DNA from: Cunninghamella blakesleeana | Lineage: Eukaryota; Mucoromycota; Mucoromycetes; Mucorales; Cunninghamellaceae | NCBI GenBank assembly: GCA_017871115.1 | Contig: JAFCIZ010000006.1 | Location: forward strand, 3,286,001-3,350,000 | Length of the DNA: 64,000 nt | Direction: 5' to 3' | Shown: in pieces, positions 12,401 through 21,558 of the stretch | Layout of the letters: each line of letters opens with the position of its first letter | Numbering within the stretch: position 1 is the first letter of the stretch | Translations under genes and position numbers: made by a program | The notes under the pieces: model-generated | Told to the model about the DNA's origin: nothing | Database searches by the model: none | The model's input: the letters and a program-made list of their open reading frames with translations, nothing else

Positions 12401-12553
12401 ATGGTTATCCATATTACTTGTATTTTGTTGATTTTTTTGTGTATTATTTATTTTTTGTTGAGTATTCATGTGATGTTGATTATTTATATTTTGTTGGTTA
12501 TTTATATTTTGTTGTTTATTTTTATTAATGGATTTATTATCAGGGACTGCCAA
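9476..12553 (-). CDS. Pol of B1: protease, reverse transcriptase, RNase H
   Basis: 1025 aa in the -1 frame relative to gag. There is no ATG at its head; the first listed residue is a TTG (LAVPDNKSIN), and the open frame continues upstream across the gag stop, so it is read as a Gag-Pol fusion by frameshifting at 12583-12589. The N-terminus is Asn/Gln-rich (NINNQQ repeats; fewer copies than B2). The protease motif is LIDSGAAKSCMS. RT has RMVVDYRKLN and YIDDLNVH. RNase H has VCDAS, TKLECLALIWS, SDHSPLKWL and the final ADFLSRLGY at the stop. No frameshifts or premature stops were seen. Confidence 0.95.
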   Translation of the reverse strand: MAVPDNKSINKNKQQNINNQQNINNQHHMNTQQKINNTQKNQQNTSNMDNHQNMNVLLNNEEIEHEYNYGPYINNHDLYAARIEKPPVVKHHETAAKTKKVTEKLRSAKRIRTDGEITDKDLEREEMMDDIDIVTLDTTTIPSNQNKIPENNDKPKRKRSPPATIDIEYDIIKDVFRQKANIEVGDLIKSSHHLRRQLLTACKPKRKSVKNKLDQQITESSHLNTLDNEDVITTAAYTNLIIENKKVKVLIDSGAAKSCMSKAMMKLLGLEIDAPSTNIFVLGNGTKQPTLGIVHDVNIQVTPDINIPINMEVLPRCPAHIVLGNNWLSHVQALLNFKTSTLKVTYKHKIAELPIIFLKSTDRPLISIKSINGNYQQDNKIIINKQETLDESDTDATDLETDEEEWEHDEHSDENEDDYYNITTMESNLKIQQDDDTTTITTGKDGLTVPPYSICQIQIDSNKDIHTTTSNILNESKIKNNSDHTTINLINKSENNMDLPPNQIISEFFNLDEDGNNEDIEGYNLVDQLSPYKTHIEFNNIGTNIKEDTLDESFKNKLQLGNIPIEYKIKFWKLIQHYQDVFDWNNDKMGHTTLLEHEIILKQDAMPIRHRPYRMSPMEQEYLKTELDRLCELGIIKPANTPYTAPIILVKKKNGDYRMVVDYRKLNAQTKVDAYPLPRIDDLIDEIGVSRIFSALDLRSGFHQVPMKENSKELTGFVTKFGTYQYEMLPMGLVNSPATFQRLIDICFKTMINKCLVAYIDDLNVHSNNLDQHLLDLEELFKCARLGGLLFNIEKCVFFKDELKFLGYIITKDGIKTDPTKIEKVKNYPIPTTVKQIRGFIGLASYYRRFIQNFAAIARPLHNVTKTKKKTPWTAETTKSFELLKQKLTEAPILKRADYNKPFIIVCDASTDGLGTILSQLDEEGLEHPVIYASRGLKESEANYSATKLECLALIWSLQVFRPYLLGKKFTVLSDHSPLKWLIKSPKPTGMVARWITYLADYEFEVIYRSGKKQQSADFLSRLGY

Positions 12554-12589
12554 TTGACCATTATTAACAATTGCCCTATCTAGTTTTTT
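12513..12589 (-). promoter_or_regulatory. -1 frameshift signal between B1 gag and pol
   Basis: Minus strand A AAA AAC at 12583-12589 is followed at once by the gag stop TAG. Five or six nt further on comes GGG-CAATTG ... CAATTG-GCAGT-CCC, which can fold as a bulged stem-loop. The -1 frame after the slip (KKLDRAIVNNGQLAVPD) is open into pol. Confidence 0.85.
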
Positions 12590-13737
12590 GATTGTTGGTT
12601 ATCATATTGTTGATTATATTGTTGATGAGATTGCTGTTGTTGATATTGTTGAATTGGAACTTGTTGAGAATTAGATAAGTTCTGAGCTGAATTGTAATAA
12701 TCATTATATTGTTGAGGTTGAGGTGGTTGTTTATCATTATAATAATTATTATTATGATAATCTTGATTTTTCTGTTGTTGACGATAGAATCTTTTATTGT
12801 TGTATTGATTGTTATGTCTATTATAATTATTATTATTTGAATTATTAATTGGACCATTAGATTTAGCTAATTCAGAACGTACAAGTTTGATTATATCATC
12901 ACTAGACATATTATCATTATTTTTAGTTTGTTTTTTAGTATGCTGAATCTGTTCAATTTTGTCATTCACATTCTTTTCCATAGTCTCAACATTAAGAACC
13001 AATCGTTCTAAGAGTTTTACTATTGGGTCAGAGTTTGAAGATAAATTTGTAACTGATTCGTTTTTACTAAACTCCATAACATTAAATGAATTAATATTAT
13101 TATGTGGATTATCAATTGTATTTCTATCCATAGCGTAACCAGGGTACAATAATTGTTCATGTTCAGTTATACGGTTGTTTATCATTCCATAATTCATTGA
13201 TTTGTTAGCTGACCACCAAGCTTCAGCATTTTTTAACCATTGTTCAGCAGTTATAGAAGCAAGAGCAATGCAATGTTTACTAATATTAGGATTCAATCCA
13301 TATCTGAATCGCATAAGAATAATATCATCATCTTCTTTTTTAGCTAATCTAGCAACTTCTTGTAATCTTGAATAAAAGTCCCTTGGATGTTCCTCGGTAC
13401 CTTGTTTCATTTCGTTTAGCATTAGTTTGTAAGATTCTAAAAGTTCAGCAGTAACGAATTTTGTTTCAAAAGCCGTCATAACAATATCAAAAGTTAAAGA
13501 ATCCTTGTATTGATCCTTGAGACAGTCCAAATAAGTTTTTGCAGACTTGTGTACTTGTGTTCTTAATATGGCTAGTTTCCTTGAGTCGCTTGTAGTATTT
13601 GTAAGTTCTAAATAAGTTTCCAGCATTTGTTTGAAGTGGCGAAAGTCTTCACGTTCACCTCCAGTAAAAGGAATGAGTTTAGGAATGAGCTTGAGCAAAG
13701 GTTGTTCTTGAGCCAACGCGGTATAATCGTAAGACAT
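12580..13737 (-). CDS. Gag of element B1
   Basis: 385 aa, starting MSYDYTALAQEQPLLKLIPK. Residues ~20-200 are a retrotransposon Gag fold by pattern (FTGGEREDFRHFKQMLETYL ... ALASITAEQWLKNAEAWW). Residues ~290-385 are Asn/Gln/Tyr-rich low complexity ending QQSKN. There is no CCHC zinc knuckle, the usual nucleic-acid binding motif of Gag; the basic, Asn/Gln-rich tail may take that role (inference). It is nearly identical to B2 Gag (36687-37844). The ATG is about 120 nt inside the PBS. Confidence 0.93.
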   Translation of the reverse strand: MSYDYTALAQEQPLLKLIPKLIPFTGGEREDFRHFKQMLETYLELTNTTSDSRKLAILRTQVHKSAKTYLDCLKDQYKDSLTFDIVMTAFETKFVTAELLESYKLMLNEMKQGTEEHPRDFYSRLQEVARLAKKEDDDIILMRFRYGLNPNISKHCIALASITAEQWLKNAEAWWSANKSMNYGMINNRITEHEQLLYPGYAMDRNTIDNPHNNINSFNVMEFSKNESVTNLSSNSDPIVKLLERLVLNVETMEKNVNDKIEQIQHTKKQTKNNDNMSSDDIIKLVRSELAKSNGPINNSNNNNYNRHNNQYNNKRFYRQQQKNQDYHNNNYYNDKQPPQPQQYNDYYNSAQNLSNSQQVPIQQYQQQQSHQQYNQQYDNQQSKN

Positions 13738-13861
13738 TTTATAGTTGATAATCTTCAGTTTTAAAATGAATAAACTTCAAAGTGTGTACTTGCAGAATAT
13801 AATAGTTTTGTAATTTTTCTTAGTAGTTTTTAAAGTTTTCCCTGTAGTTTTTTGAAGTTTC

Positions 13862-13879
13862 CCCCGCCAGTGAGCACCA
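13862..13879 (-). promoter_or_regulatory. Primer-binding site of B1
   Basis: Minus strand TGGTGCTCACTGGCGGGG, five nt inside the 5' LTR. It implies a primer tRNA ending AGTGAGC-A-CCA with T-stem strand CCGCC. The same 18 nt are used by A2, A3, B2, A1 and E. I cannot name the tRNA from this window. Confidence 0.85.
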
Positions 13880-13883
13880 AATA

Positions 13884-14620
13884 TGTTGTGTGTGTTTTTG
13901 GTAAGAGTTATTTTTGTTAAAATAAAATAAGAGAGTTTGTATTTATATTAATTATAAATAAGATAATTCCAGTGAGCACCAGTTCTTGTTTTACAAGTAG
14001 AACGACTTAATATAATGTAAAAGTAAAAAGGTAAAAAGATAATATAAAATAAAAATATTCAAAAAAAATTCAAAAGTATATGCAAATGAATTTAAAAGTC
14101 AGAGAGTAGATTATTATATAAAAAGAGTAATAATCAAATAAAGTAATAATAAAATTAAAAATAAAATATAAAAGTTTATATATGTTGTATATAAATAAAA
14201 AGAGATTTCACTTAAGAAATAAAATATATTTGTTATAGTAATAAAAATGATTTCAATTAAGAAATTAGTATAAAGTTAAAATAAAATAAAAAAATTGGTT
14301 TGGACAAATAAAATATTTATTATATAAAGTATTATTTAAAAATATTATGTTTATATTTGACAAAGAAAAAAAACAAAAGAGAAAGAGAAATATTCTTTCC
14401 TATTTATATTAAAACAAAAAATAAATTTTTTAGGGAGAGAAAGAGGAAAAAGGTTGTAGGAATTTGGTTGTAGAACTTTGGTTGTAGGAATTAAGTTGTA
14501 GGAATTTGGTTGTAGGAATTAGGTTGTAGAACTTTGGTTGTAGAACTTTGGTTGTAGAACTTTGGTTGTGAAAAAAATAAAATAATTTAATCACCGCCAA
14601 CATCATCCGCTTGGACGACA
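13884..14620 (-). mobile_element. 5' LTR of element B1
   Basis: 737 bp, TGTCGTCC at 14620 to ACACAACA at 13884 on the minus strand. It contains the 14-bp minisatellite, a TATAAATAGG box, and the internal PBS-like motif CTGGTGCTCACTGG with a preceding hairpin CTTGT-AAA-ACAAG. It is inserted in the tail of the A2 3' LTR; the flank at 14621-14624 is ATAG. Confidence 0.92.
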
Positions 14621-14710
14621 ATAGAATTTCCTTTTATAGTTTTGGAAAGTAGATAGCTTTGTAGTTTAGTTTAGTTGTCAGTGAGCACCAGTATCTTGTT
14701 TTATAAGTAG
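14621..14710 (-). mobile_element. A2 3' LTR, distal fragment
   Basis: A-family LTR sequence (minus: CTACTTATAAAACAAG ... GGTGCTCACTGAC ... GGAAATTCTAT) between the inserted B1 element and the solo A3 LTR. It continues the fragment at 15418-15998 once the A3 LTR and one GTAG copy are removed. Confidence 0.85.
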
Positions 14711-15417
14711 TGTTGTGTAAATTTTTGGTTGTTTGAAAAATAGAATTTCCTTTTATAGTTTTGGAAAGTAGATAGCTTTGTAGTTTAGTTTAGTTGTCAG
14801 TGAGCACCAGTATCTTGTTTTATAAGTAGATACAACTTAGTTTAGATTGATAGTTTAAAATAAAAATAAAATAATAAAATAAAATAAAATAAAATAAATT
14901 ATATAATCGGATAAAGATCAACAATTATATAGACAAAATAATGAAATTAAAGTAAAATAAATATAATATCGGATAAAGATCAACGATTATTATAATAATA
15001 TAATATAAAATAATATTGGATAGTAATCAACAATATTAATATAAAGCAAATATAATCTTTAGCTAAAAAGATGAGTTAAGAGAATTTAATATATATAAAT
15101 CTTTATTTCAAATTAACTGATTTTTTCAAATAAAATAAAATTTCGCTCCTTTATATATAAAAATGATCTGAATTCAAACCCAGATTGGTAGGTAAGTTAT
15201 AAAGACCATTATAACAAGGAGGAGTATAAATTGATAAAGTTATAAAAGATAAAATAAATAAATATATATAAAATTATGAAATACTATTGGATAAAATATA
15301 AAGTTAATATATATATATATGCATATATTTATATATGCAAAAACACTTGTTTAAAAATATATTTAAAAATTATTTTTAGGATTATTTAGGTATGATAAGT
15401 TCAACCATACCATAACA
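14711..15417 (-). mobile_element. Solo LTR of family A3
   Basis: 707 bp, TGTTATGGTATGG at 15417 to TACACAACA at 14711 on the minus strand, with the 4-bp target duplication GTAG at 14707-14710 and 15418-15421. It is inserted in the A2 LTR in the same orientation, just upstream of the host LTR's PBS-like motif. It matches the 729-bp LTRs of the A3 element at 29484. Confidence 0.92.
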
Positions 15418-15998
15418 GTAGATACAACTTAGTTTAGATTGATAGTTTAAAATAAAAATAAAATAATAAAATAAAATAAAATAAATTATATAATTGGATA
15501 AAGATCAACAATTATATAGACAAAATAATAAAATTAAAATAAAATAAATATAATATCGGATAAAGATCAACGATTATTATAATAATATAATATAAAATAA
15601 TATTGGATAGTAATCAACAATATTAATATAAAGTAAATATAATCTTTAGCTAAAAAGATGAGTTAATAGACTTATTTGTTTTAATATAAGTACTTTATTA
15701 TTATAATAAAAATTAACTAAAGTTTTTTCAAAAAATTGAAAAAAAGGTCGAGTATTTATACTAAAATAAAAATTAGATATTCCATTTTTAATATCAATAA
15801 TGATATTAAAAGTGTTGATAAGTATATTATGAAATAAGTGATATAAATTTTGTTAATAAAAATAATAATAAAAATTAGCATGAAAAATGTTAAATAAAAT
15901 TAACATCAAAAGTGGTAAGAAAAATGTTAGAAAAATATTAGCCAATCAAAGTGTTGGACTGGATTTTAAAATAATCCAAGCGAACCCATCGCGCAACA
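15418..15998 (-). mobile_element. 3' LTR of element A2, proximal part
   Basis: Starts TGTTGCGCGATGGGTTCGC at 15998 on the minus strand; same as the A2 5' LTR (22861-23493) and the solo A2 LTR (58280-58975). It contains stem-loop motifs with a constant 12-nt loop. It also encodes the last codons of A2 ORF4. Confidence 0.9.
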
Positions 15999-16576
15999 TC
16001 CGCCCACCAAGATTTAGGTGGACCACCACCGTTTTTACTGGTCCATGGGTCATTGGCATAAACTTTCTTTATAATTTCTTGTTTGAATTCTTCGTAACCA
16101 AGTTCAGAGAAAAGATCTTCCAAAATTTTTCTTCTTTTTACGTAATAGTTTCTTTTTTGAGAATTCGTGTTTGGTTTTTTGAGTTTATTATGGACAAGAG
16201 TGATGGAGTTCGGGATTACTATTTTATCCAATAAGTTTTCCTTTTTCCATTTGTAGTCCAGTTCCATCATGCAATATTCCATGAATTTTTTGAAATTAGT
16301 TTTAACCATGAATTCCAACTGGTCGTTAATAGTGTAATCTTGATTAAGCCATACCAACAATTCATCAGTTATCGTATTGTTAATAATGTTAAAATCTTCA
16401 CCAGTAAGATTTATATTATTGGGTACGTCACTTGTAATAGCATTTTCAGGATTTACCAAGAATTCAAAAGAATTATAATCATTTAATATTTCTTCCATAT
16501 TTTGAGTAGGATAATCATAAATGGTTTCAATTTTTATGATATCACTTGATTTGAGTTCCGCATTTAAGGATTCCAT
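15938..16576 (-). CDS. ORF4 of element A2, unknown function
   Basis: 212 aa from the ATG at 16576 (MESLNAELKSSD); an upstream in-frame ATG at 16633 adds 19 less likely residues. An acidic N-terminal half is followed by a conserved block: IPNSITLVHNKL, YYVKRRKILEDLF, then NDPWTS and KSWWADV. The KSWW codons coincide with the polypurine tract. The last 20 residues (VARWVRLDYFKIQSNTLIG plus stop) are read from the LTR. It aligns with A1 ORF4 (57203-57748) and more distantly with B ORF4. No transmembrane segment, zinc motif or known domain was recognised. Confidence 0.8.
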   Translation of the reverse strand: MESLNAELKSSDIIKIETIYDYPTQNMEEILNDYNSFEFLVNPENAITSDVPNNINLTGEDFNIINNTITDELLVWLNQDYTINDQLEFMVKTNFKKFMEYCMMELDYKWKKENLLDKIVIPNSITLVHNKLKKPNTNSQKRNYYVKRRKILEDLFSELGYEEFKQEIIKKVYANDPWTSKNGGGPPKSWWADVARWVRLDYFKIQSNTLIG

Positions 16577-16758
16577 GCTTGAATTAGTTTTTACTTGAGT
16601 CAGTTTGAAATATAAAAAAAAATTATAACACAAATTTTTCCTTATTTATAGTTTTTTTTTTTTTCGGAAATTCAATTTTTCTCCTTTTTGTTTTATCATT
16701 ATCTTTTGATATTTATATTTTTTTTTTTTTTTTTTATATACGTATTTTTTTTTTTTTT

Positions 16759-18072
16759 TTATACGATTGTTCTTTTAGCAAAATCAATCCAAAATACATC
16801 AGGCATCTGCAATAACTTCAATTTATTCCCGTGTATTCTTCTTAATTTAGTATTTGTCGCGTTAAATTCTTTTATCAAGTATGTACCTTTTCCTAAACTT
16901 TGATGAATAACATATTTGCCTTTCCAGTTATCAGATATTTTACCACCCCAAGAGTTAGATGTTCTTCCAACATACATCATAACAATATCACCAATTCTAA
17001 AAGGCGGCTTCCATTCCTTCTTTTGATTATTAATCTTTTTATCAATAGCCTTCTTTTGATTCCTTTGTGATTTTTGGATGAAATCTGCAGCATCTTCTCT
17101 TATTTGTTTTAGTGATAATAATTCTTTTGCAGCACGTATTCTTAACTGGTTTTGGAAACTTGCAGAATTTATTTCTAAAGGTATATCCATGAATAGGTCA
17201 TAAGGCGTCTTTGCTTCGTATCCGTAAGTTAAATAAAAAGGGGAATAACCTGTTGATTTTTGTTTAATTGTACGATATGCAAATAAAACGGAAGGTAAAT
17301 ATTGATCCCAAACTTGTTTTTCTTTATTATTTAACTTTTTTAGAATGGCGCCTAAAGTGGAATTAAACTTTTCTATCAACCCATTTGCTTGCGAATTCCC
17401 AACACTTATAGTTTTATGATGGATTCTGTACTGGAAACAAACTTTTTTAATTAAATCACCTATAAATGGTTTTCCATTATCTGTAATTATTATGTGTGGA
17501 GCACCATGTCGACAAATAATATCTTCATAAATAAATAATGCTATTTCAGCTGCCGTTTGAAATTTTAATGCACGAGCTTCAACCCATTTCGTTAGATAAT
17601 CAATTCCTGCAACTATATATCTAAATCCATTTTTAGAAGTAGAGATGTGTTTGACATCTAATGCCCATTGGAAGAAAGGTTTGGATGAAGTTGGAACTGG
17701 GTGTAACAATTCGTTATGTTTAGCAGGACCTGTAGTTTGACACCTACTGCATCTTTTGACATAATTTTGTACATCTTTTGTCATATTTTCCCAGTAATAA
17801 TGATTAGCAAGTTTAAACAAGGTGTTATGATACCCCATATGACCTCCTAAAGGATGTTGATGATGCATGTATAATGCTTCCGATACTTGATCTTTATTCA
17901 GAACTTTCCTTATCGTCTGCAAGTTGATATTATATCGATATAATTCGTTGTTCTGTATAATAAATTTGTGGGAATGTTTTTGTAAATAATTCTGTTCCTT
18001 TTTGGTGATGTTATCAGGTAATTTTAATGTTGATAAATAATTTTTTATTAAATCAATTTTGCTTTGTTCCAT
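16759..18072 (-). CDS. Integrase of element A2 (separate ORF)
   Basis: 437 aa, MEQSKIDLIKNYLSTLK. Zinc motif HHQHPLGGHMGYH ... CSRCQTTG. Catalytic residues: D in ALDVKHIS, D in ITDNGKPF, E in GLIEKFN. The C-terminal WKGKYVIHQSLGKGTYLI is a GPY-like segment. It is about two-thirds identical by eye to the B integrase. It is separated from pol by a 240-nt spacer containing one hairpin motif, and the frame is intact. Confidence 0.95.
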   Translation of the reverse strand: MEQSKIDLIKNYLSTLKLPDNITKKEQNYLQKHSHKFIIQNNELYRYNINLQTIRKVLNKDQVSEALYMHHQHPLGGHMGYHNTLFKLANHYYWENMTKDVQNYVKRCSRCQTTGPAKHNELLHPVPTSSKPFFQWALDVKHISTSKNGFRYIVAGIDYLTKWVEARALKFQTAAEIALFIYEDIICRHGAPHIIITDNGKPFIGDLIKKVCFQYRIHHKTISVGNSQANGLIEKFNSTLGAILKKLNNKEKQVWDQYLPSVLFAYRTIKQKSTGYSPFYLTYGYEAKTPYDLFMDIPLEINSASFQNQLRIRAAKELLSLKQIREDAADFIQKSQRNQKKAIDKKINNQKKEWKPPFRIGDIVMMYVGRTSNSWGGKISDNWKGKYVIHQSLGKGTYLIKEFNATNTKLRRIHGNKLKLLQMPDVFWIDFAKRTIV

Positions 18073-18183
18073 TTTTACTGATATTTGCTGTATATTATTT
18101 GTATTTAGATTCTTGTATATATTGTTGAATATTGTTTTGATAATACTGATTAGTTATGTTGATCAATTATAATTGTATGTATG

Positions 18184-18215
18184 CAGCTTTTTACGACTTC
18201 AGCAAAACTTGGTCG
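18184..18215 (-). ncRNA. Conserved hairpin upstream of A2 integrase
   Basis: Minus strand CGAC-CAAGTTTTGCTGAA-GTCG-TAAAAAGCT. Same architecture as the B-family repeats (CGTC ... GACG): a 4-bp stem, a 13-14 nt loop beginning CAA and ending GAA, and the tail TAAAAAGCT. The stem bases change in a compensating way between families. Confidence 0.55.
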
Positions 18216-18312
18216 AGTGGTAAGTAATTATATATATTTTTTTTTTTTTGTTTGTTTTTTTTTTTTTTTATATATATATATATATGTATTTATATTCATG
18301 CATTTTGTTATT

Positions 18313-21300
18313 TTAGTAGCCTAGTCTTGAAAGAAAATCAGCAGCTTCTTGTTTTCTTCCAGCTCTATATTTGATTTCAAATTCATAATCGGCTAAATAT
18401 GTGATCCATCTTGCAACAATTCCTGTAACTTTTGGCGATTCAATTAACCATCTTAAAGGCGAATGATCAGATATAACAGTAAACTTCTTTCCCAATAAAT
18501 ACGGTCTGAATATTTGTAAACTCCATACCAAGGCAAGACATTCTAATTTAGTAGCACCATAGTTTAATTCATTATTCTTCAATCCTCTACTAGCAAATAT
18601 TATTGGATGTTCACGACCATCATCATCTAGTTGTGTTAATATAGAACCTAATCCTAGTTGTGAAGCATCGCATACAACAATGAATGGTTTATCAAAATCA
18701 GGTCTTCTTAATATTGGAGCATTGATTAGATTTTCCTTTAATTTTTCAAAAGCTTTTGTTGTATCTTCTGTCCATGGTATTCTCTTTTTGGTTTTTGTTT
18801 GATCATGTAATGGCCTAGCAGTAGCAGCAAATCCTTTTACAAATCTTCTGTAATATGAAGCTAAACCTAAAAAGCCTCTAACTTGTTTAATTGTTTTCGG
18901 TATTGGATAATCTTTAACCTTAACAATTTTATCTGGATCAGTCTTGATTCCTTCAGCAGTTATTATGTAGCCTAAAAATTTTAATTCATCTTTAAAGAAT
19001 ATACACTTTTCAATATTAAACACCAATCCACCTCTTCTAGTGTATTCGAATAATCTTTCCAAGTCAATTAGGTGTTGATCCAAGTTTTTAGAATGTACAT
19101 TAAGATCATCAATAAATGCAACTAGATTACTGTGCAATAAATCTTTATAACAGATATCAATTAATCTTTGGAAAGTAGCAGGACTATTCACCAATCCCAT
19201 TGGCAGCATTTCATATTGATAAGTACCAAATTTAGTTGTAAAGCCGGTTAATTCTTTACTTGATTCTTTTAATGGAACTTGATGGAAACCAGATCTTAAA
19301 TCCAAAGCTGAAAATATTTTTGATTTTCCAAGTTCGTCAATTAAATCATCAATACGTGGTAATGGATATGAATCAACTTTTGTATGTATATTCAGTTTGC
19401 GATAGTCAACTACCATACGATATTCACCATTCTTCTTTTTGACTAAGATAATTGGTGCAGTAAAAGGAGAATTTGAAGGTTTTATAATTCCCAATTCACA
19501 AAGACGGTCTAATTCATTCTTCAAATATTCTTGTTCACTTGGTCCCAACCTATATGGTCTGTGTCTGATAGGTAATGTGTTTTCTTTTAATATTATTTCG
19601 TGTTCTATTAATGTAGTTTTTCCCATTTTATCATTATTCCAATCGAATATATCTTGATAATGGTGTATTAATTTATAAAACTTCTTTTTATATTCTTCAG
19701 GTATATCACCCATTTGGATTTTTCCTTTTATATTAGGATCAAGAATAATTTCTTCAGTATCATCTTCCAGCAGAGAAGGTGGTAATTCTCTATAGTGGTC
19801 TTCAAAATCATAACCAGTATATTCGACATATGGATCCTTTTGTATTGGAAATTGTTTCCTATTTATGAATTCACCTAGTATGTTGTTTGGCGGTATTTCC
19901 ATCATGTCTTCAGTTTTATTTATAATTTCCAAGATTACATCAAAGTCTTCGTGCTTGTCCAAAAATTCGTCAAGACGTTTAAAATATGGAACAATTATAT
20001 TTTCATCAATCGCATAGTTGATTTGACAAATATGATAAGGTGGTATTGATAAACCAGTACTTCCACTTAATATCATCATAGTACCTTCATCTTTATTTGG
20101 ACGTGTTTGGATTACTGGACTTTTTTCGTGATCATCCATCAGATAAAAGTCTTCATCATCTTGTACAGCATCTTCTTCATTACTATCAGTGGATTCTTCA
20201 TCATCAATCGAATCTTCATCATTAGAATCAGTATCATCTTCAGATTCACTAGTATTTGATAGATTTTCAGCTATTTCTTCACCTTGTGGCTGTTCCAATT
20301 CGTATTTAACATTTGTAACACGTTGATATGTATATGGACGTTCATTTGTTTTTATATATGTAATTGGAATTTCTTGTGTACGACGTTTATAAGTCACCTT
20401 TAAAGTACCTGTTTTAAAGTTAATTACTGCTTGTGCATGATCCAACCAACTAGTACCTAACACTATATGTTGTGGACACTTTGGTAATACTTCAACATCA
20501 ATTGGTATAGTTAATCCTTCACCAACAGTAATAGGAACATCATGAATTACACCTAGTGCAGGTTGTTTAGTACCATTTCCCATTACAAAAATACTTGTAG
20601 ATGGTGCATCAATTTCTAGATCTAATGATTTCATCATTGCTCTGGACATACAAGCTCTTGCAGCTCCACAATCAATTAATCCAGTAACTTTTACGTCATT
20701 CACCATTATATCGGCATATGCAGCGGTAGTTACAACATCACTATTATCAATAGAATTTAGTTGTACATCTTTTTCCTTACCTTTATCAGCTGGTCTTTTT
20801 ATTCTTGATTGTCTACAAGCTGTAATCAATTCTCTTCTTAATGGAGCAGATATAGTTATAAGATCACCAACATTAATATTAGCCTTTTGATGTAGTATCT
20901 CTTCAGAAATATTATAATTTATTGGTAATGGTTGTGATTTCCTTTTTGGTGTCTTCTTCCTTTTATCAACAGGTGGTTCTTGAATGGATACTTTTTTCCT
21001 TTTATCATTTATTACTTGTACTTCTTCCATCATATCATTATTATTTGATTTAGAAGGTTCAGTTACATCTTGATTTGGATGCTGTGAAAATACGTTTTGA
21101 AAAAATGGATTATTTTGTAGTGGAACATGTGTATGATCACGAATATCTTGTTGTATTTGTTGTGGAATAGATTTTGTAGCAGCTGCTGATGTACTTGGTT
21201 TTTCTATAGTCTTCCTTGTACGTGGTTTTCTTATTGCTTTTTCAACAACTGGTGGTTTTGGATTTGCAGCAACATTAAAATCACAATCATTGATTTCTTG

Positions 21301-21522
21301 ATCACTATCTAATATATTTTGAAGATAATAATGATTTTGTGCTGATAAATAATCATTATGGTTGTCCATTATGTTATGTGGAACGTAAGTATTGGGATTA
21401 TAATTTCGTGTATTTAAGTTGTCATTATTTGGTGTATTATAGTTGTGATATTTATTAATATTATTTTCTTGATATAGTTGATTATTATTTGGATGGATGG
21501 ATTTTGTAATAGGGATTTCCAA
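18313..21522 (-). CDS. Pol of A2: protease, reverse transcriptase, RNase H
   Basis: 1069 aa, -1 frame relative to gag and headed by TTG rather than ATG (L/MEIPITKSIHPNN), so it is made as a Gag-Pol fusion. The Asn-rich N-terminus is followed by a protease whose active site reads LIDCGAARACMS, with Cys where Ser/Thr is usual. RT has RMVVDYRKLN (~700) and AFIDDLNVH (~803). RNase H has VCDASQLGLG (~950), SDHSPLRWL and the final ADFLSRLGY. An acidic stretch (SEDDTDSNDEDS) lies between protease and RT. Intact. It is close to A1 and A3 pol, so the DCG motif is conserved in three copies. Confidence 0.95.
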   Translation of the reverse strand: MEIPITKSIHPNNNQLYQENNINKYHNYNTPNNDNLNTRNYNPNTYVPHNIMDNHNDYLSAQNHYYLQNILDSDQEINDCDFNVAANPKPPVVEKAIRKPRTRKTIEKPSTSAAATKSIPQQIQQDIRDHTHVPLQNNPFFQNVFSQHPNQDVTEPSKSNNNDMMEEVQVINDKRKKVSIQEPPVDKRKKTPKRKSQPLPINYNISEEILHQKANINVGDLITISAPLRRELITACRQSRIKRPADKGKEKDVQLNSIDNSDVVTTAAYADIMVNDVKVTGLIDCGAARACMSRAMMKSLDLEIDAPSTSIFVMGNGTKQPALGVIHDVPITVGEGLTIPIDVEVLPKCPQHIVLGTSWLDHAQAVINFKTGTLKVTYKRRTQEIPITYIKTNERPYTYQRVTNVKYELEQPQGEEIAENLSNTSESEDDTDSNDEDSIDDEESTDSNEEDAVQDDEDFYLMDDHEKSPVIQTRPNKDEGTMMILSGSTGLSIPPYHICQINYAIDENIIVPYFKRLDEFLDKHEDFDVILEIINKTEDMMEIPPNNILGEFINRKQFPIQKDPYVEYTGYDFEDHYRELPPSLLEDDTEEIILDPNIKGKIQMGDIPEEYKKKFYKLIHHYQDIFDWNNDKMGKTTLIEHEIILKENTLPIRHRPYRLGPSEQEYLKNELDRLCELGIIKPSNSPFTAPIILVKKKNGEYRMVVDYRKLNIHTKVDSYPLPRIDDLIDELGKSKIFSALDLRSGFHQVPLKESSKELTGFTTKFGTYQYEMLPMGLVNSPATFQRLIDICYKDLLHSNLVAFIDDLNVHSKNLDQHLIDLERLFEYTRRGGLVFNIEKCIFFKDELKFLGYIITAEGIKTDPDKIVKVKDYPIPKTIKQVRGFLGLASYYRRFVKGFAATARPLHDQTKTKKRIPWTEDTTKAFEKLKENLINAPILRRPDFDKPFIVVCDASQLGLGSILTQLDDDGREHPIIFASRGLKNNELNYGATKLECLALVWSLQIFRPYLLGKKFTVISDHSPLRWLIESPKVTGIVARWITYLADYEFEIKYRAGRKQEAADFLSRLGY

Positions 21523-21558
21523 TTGACCATCTGTAACAATTGCCCTATTTAGTTTTTT
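21508..21558 (-). promoter_or_regulatory. -1 frameshift signal between A2 gag and pol
   Basis: Minus strand A AAA AAC (21552-21558), gag stop TAA, then AATAGGG-CAATTG ... CAATTG-(G/A)GAAAT-CCCTATT. AATAGGG pairs perfectly with CCCTATT and CAATTG with CAATTG around an 11-nt loop. Position and heptamer match canonical -1 programmed frameshift sites. Confidence 0.85.
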
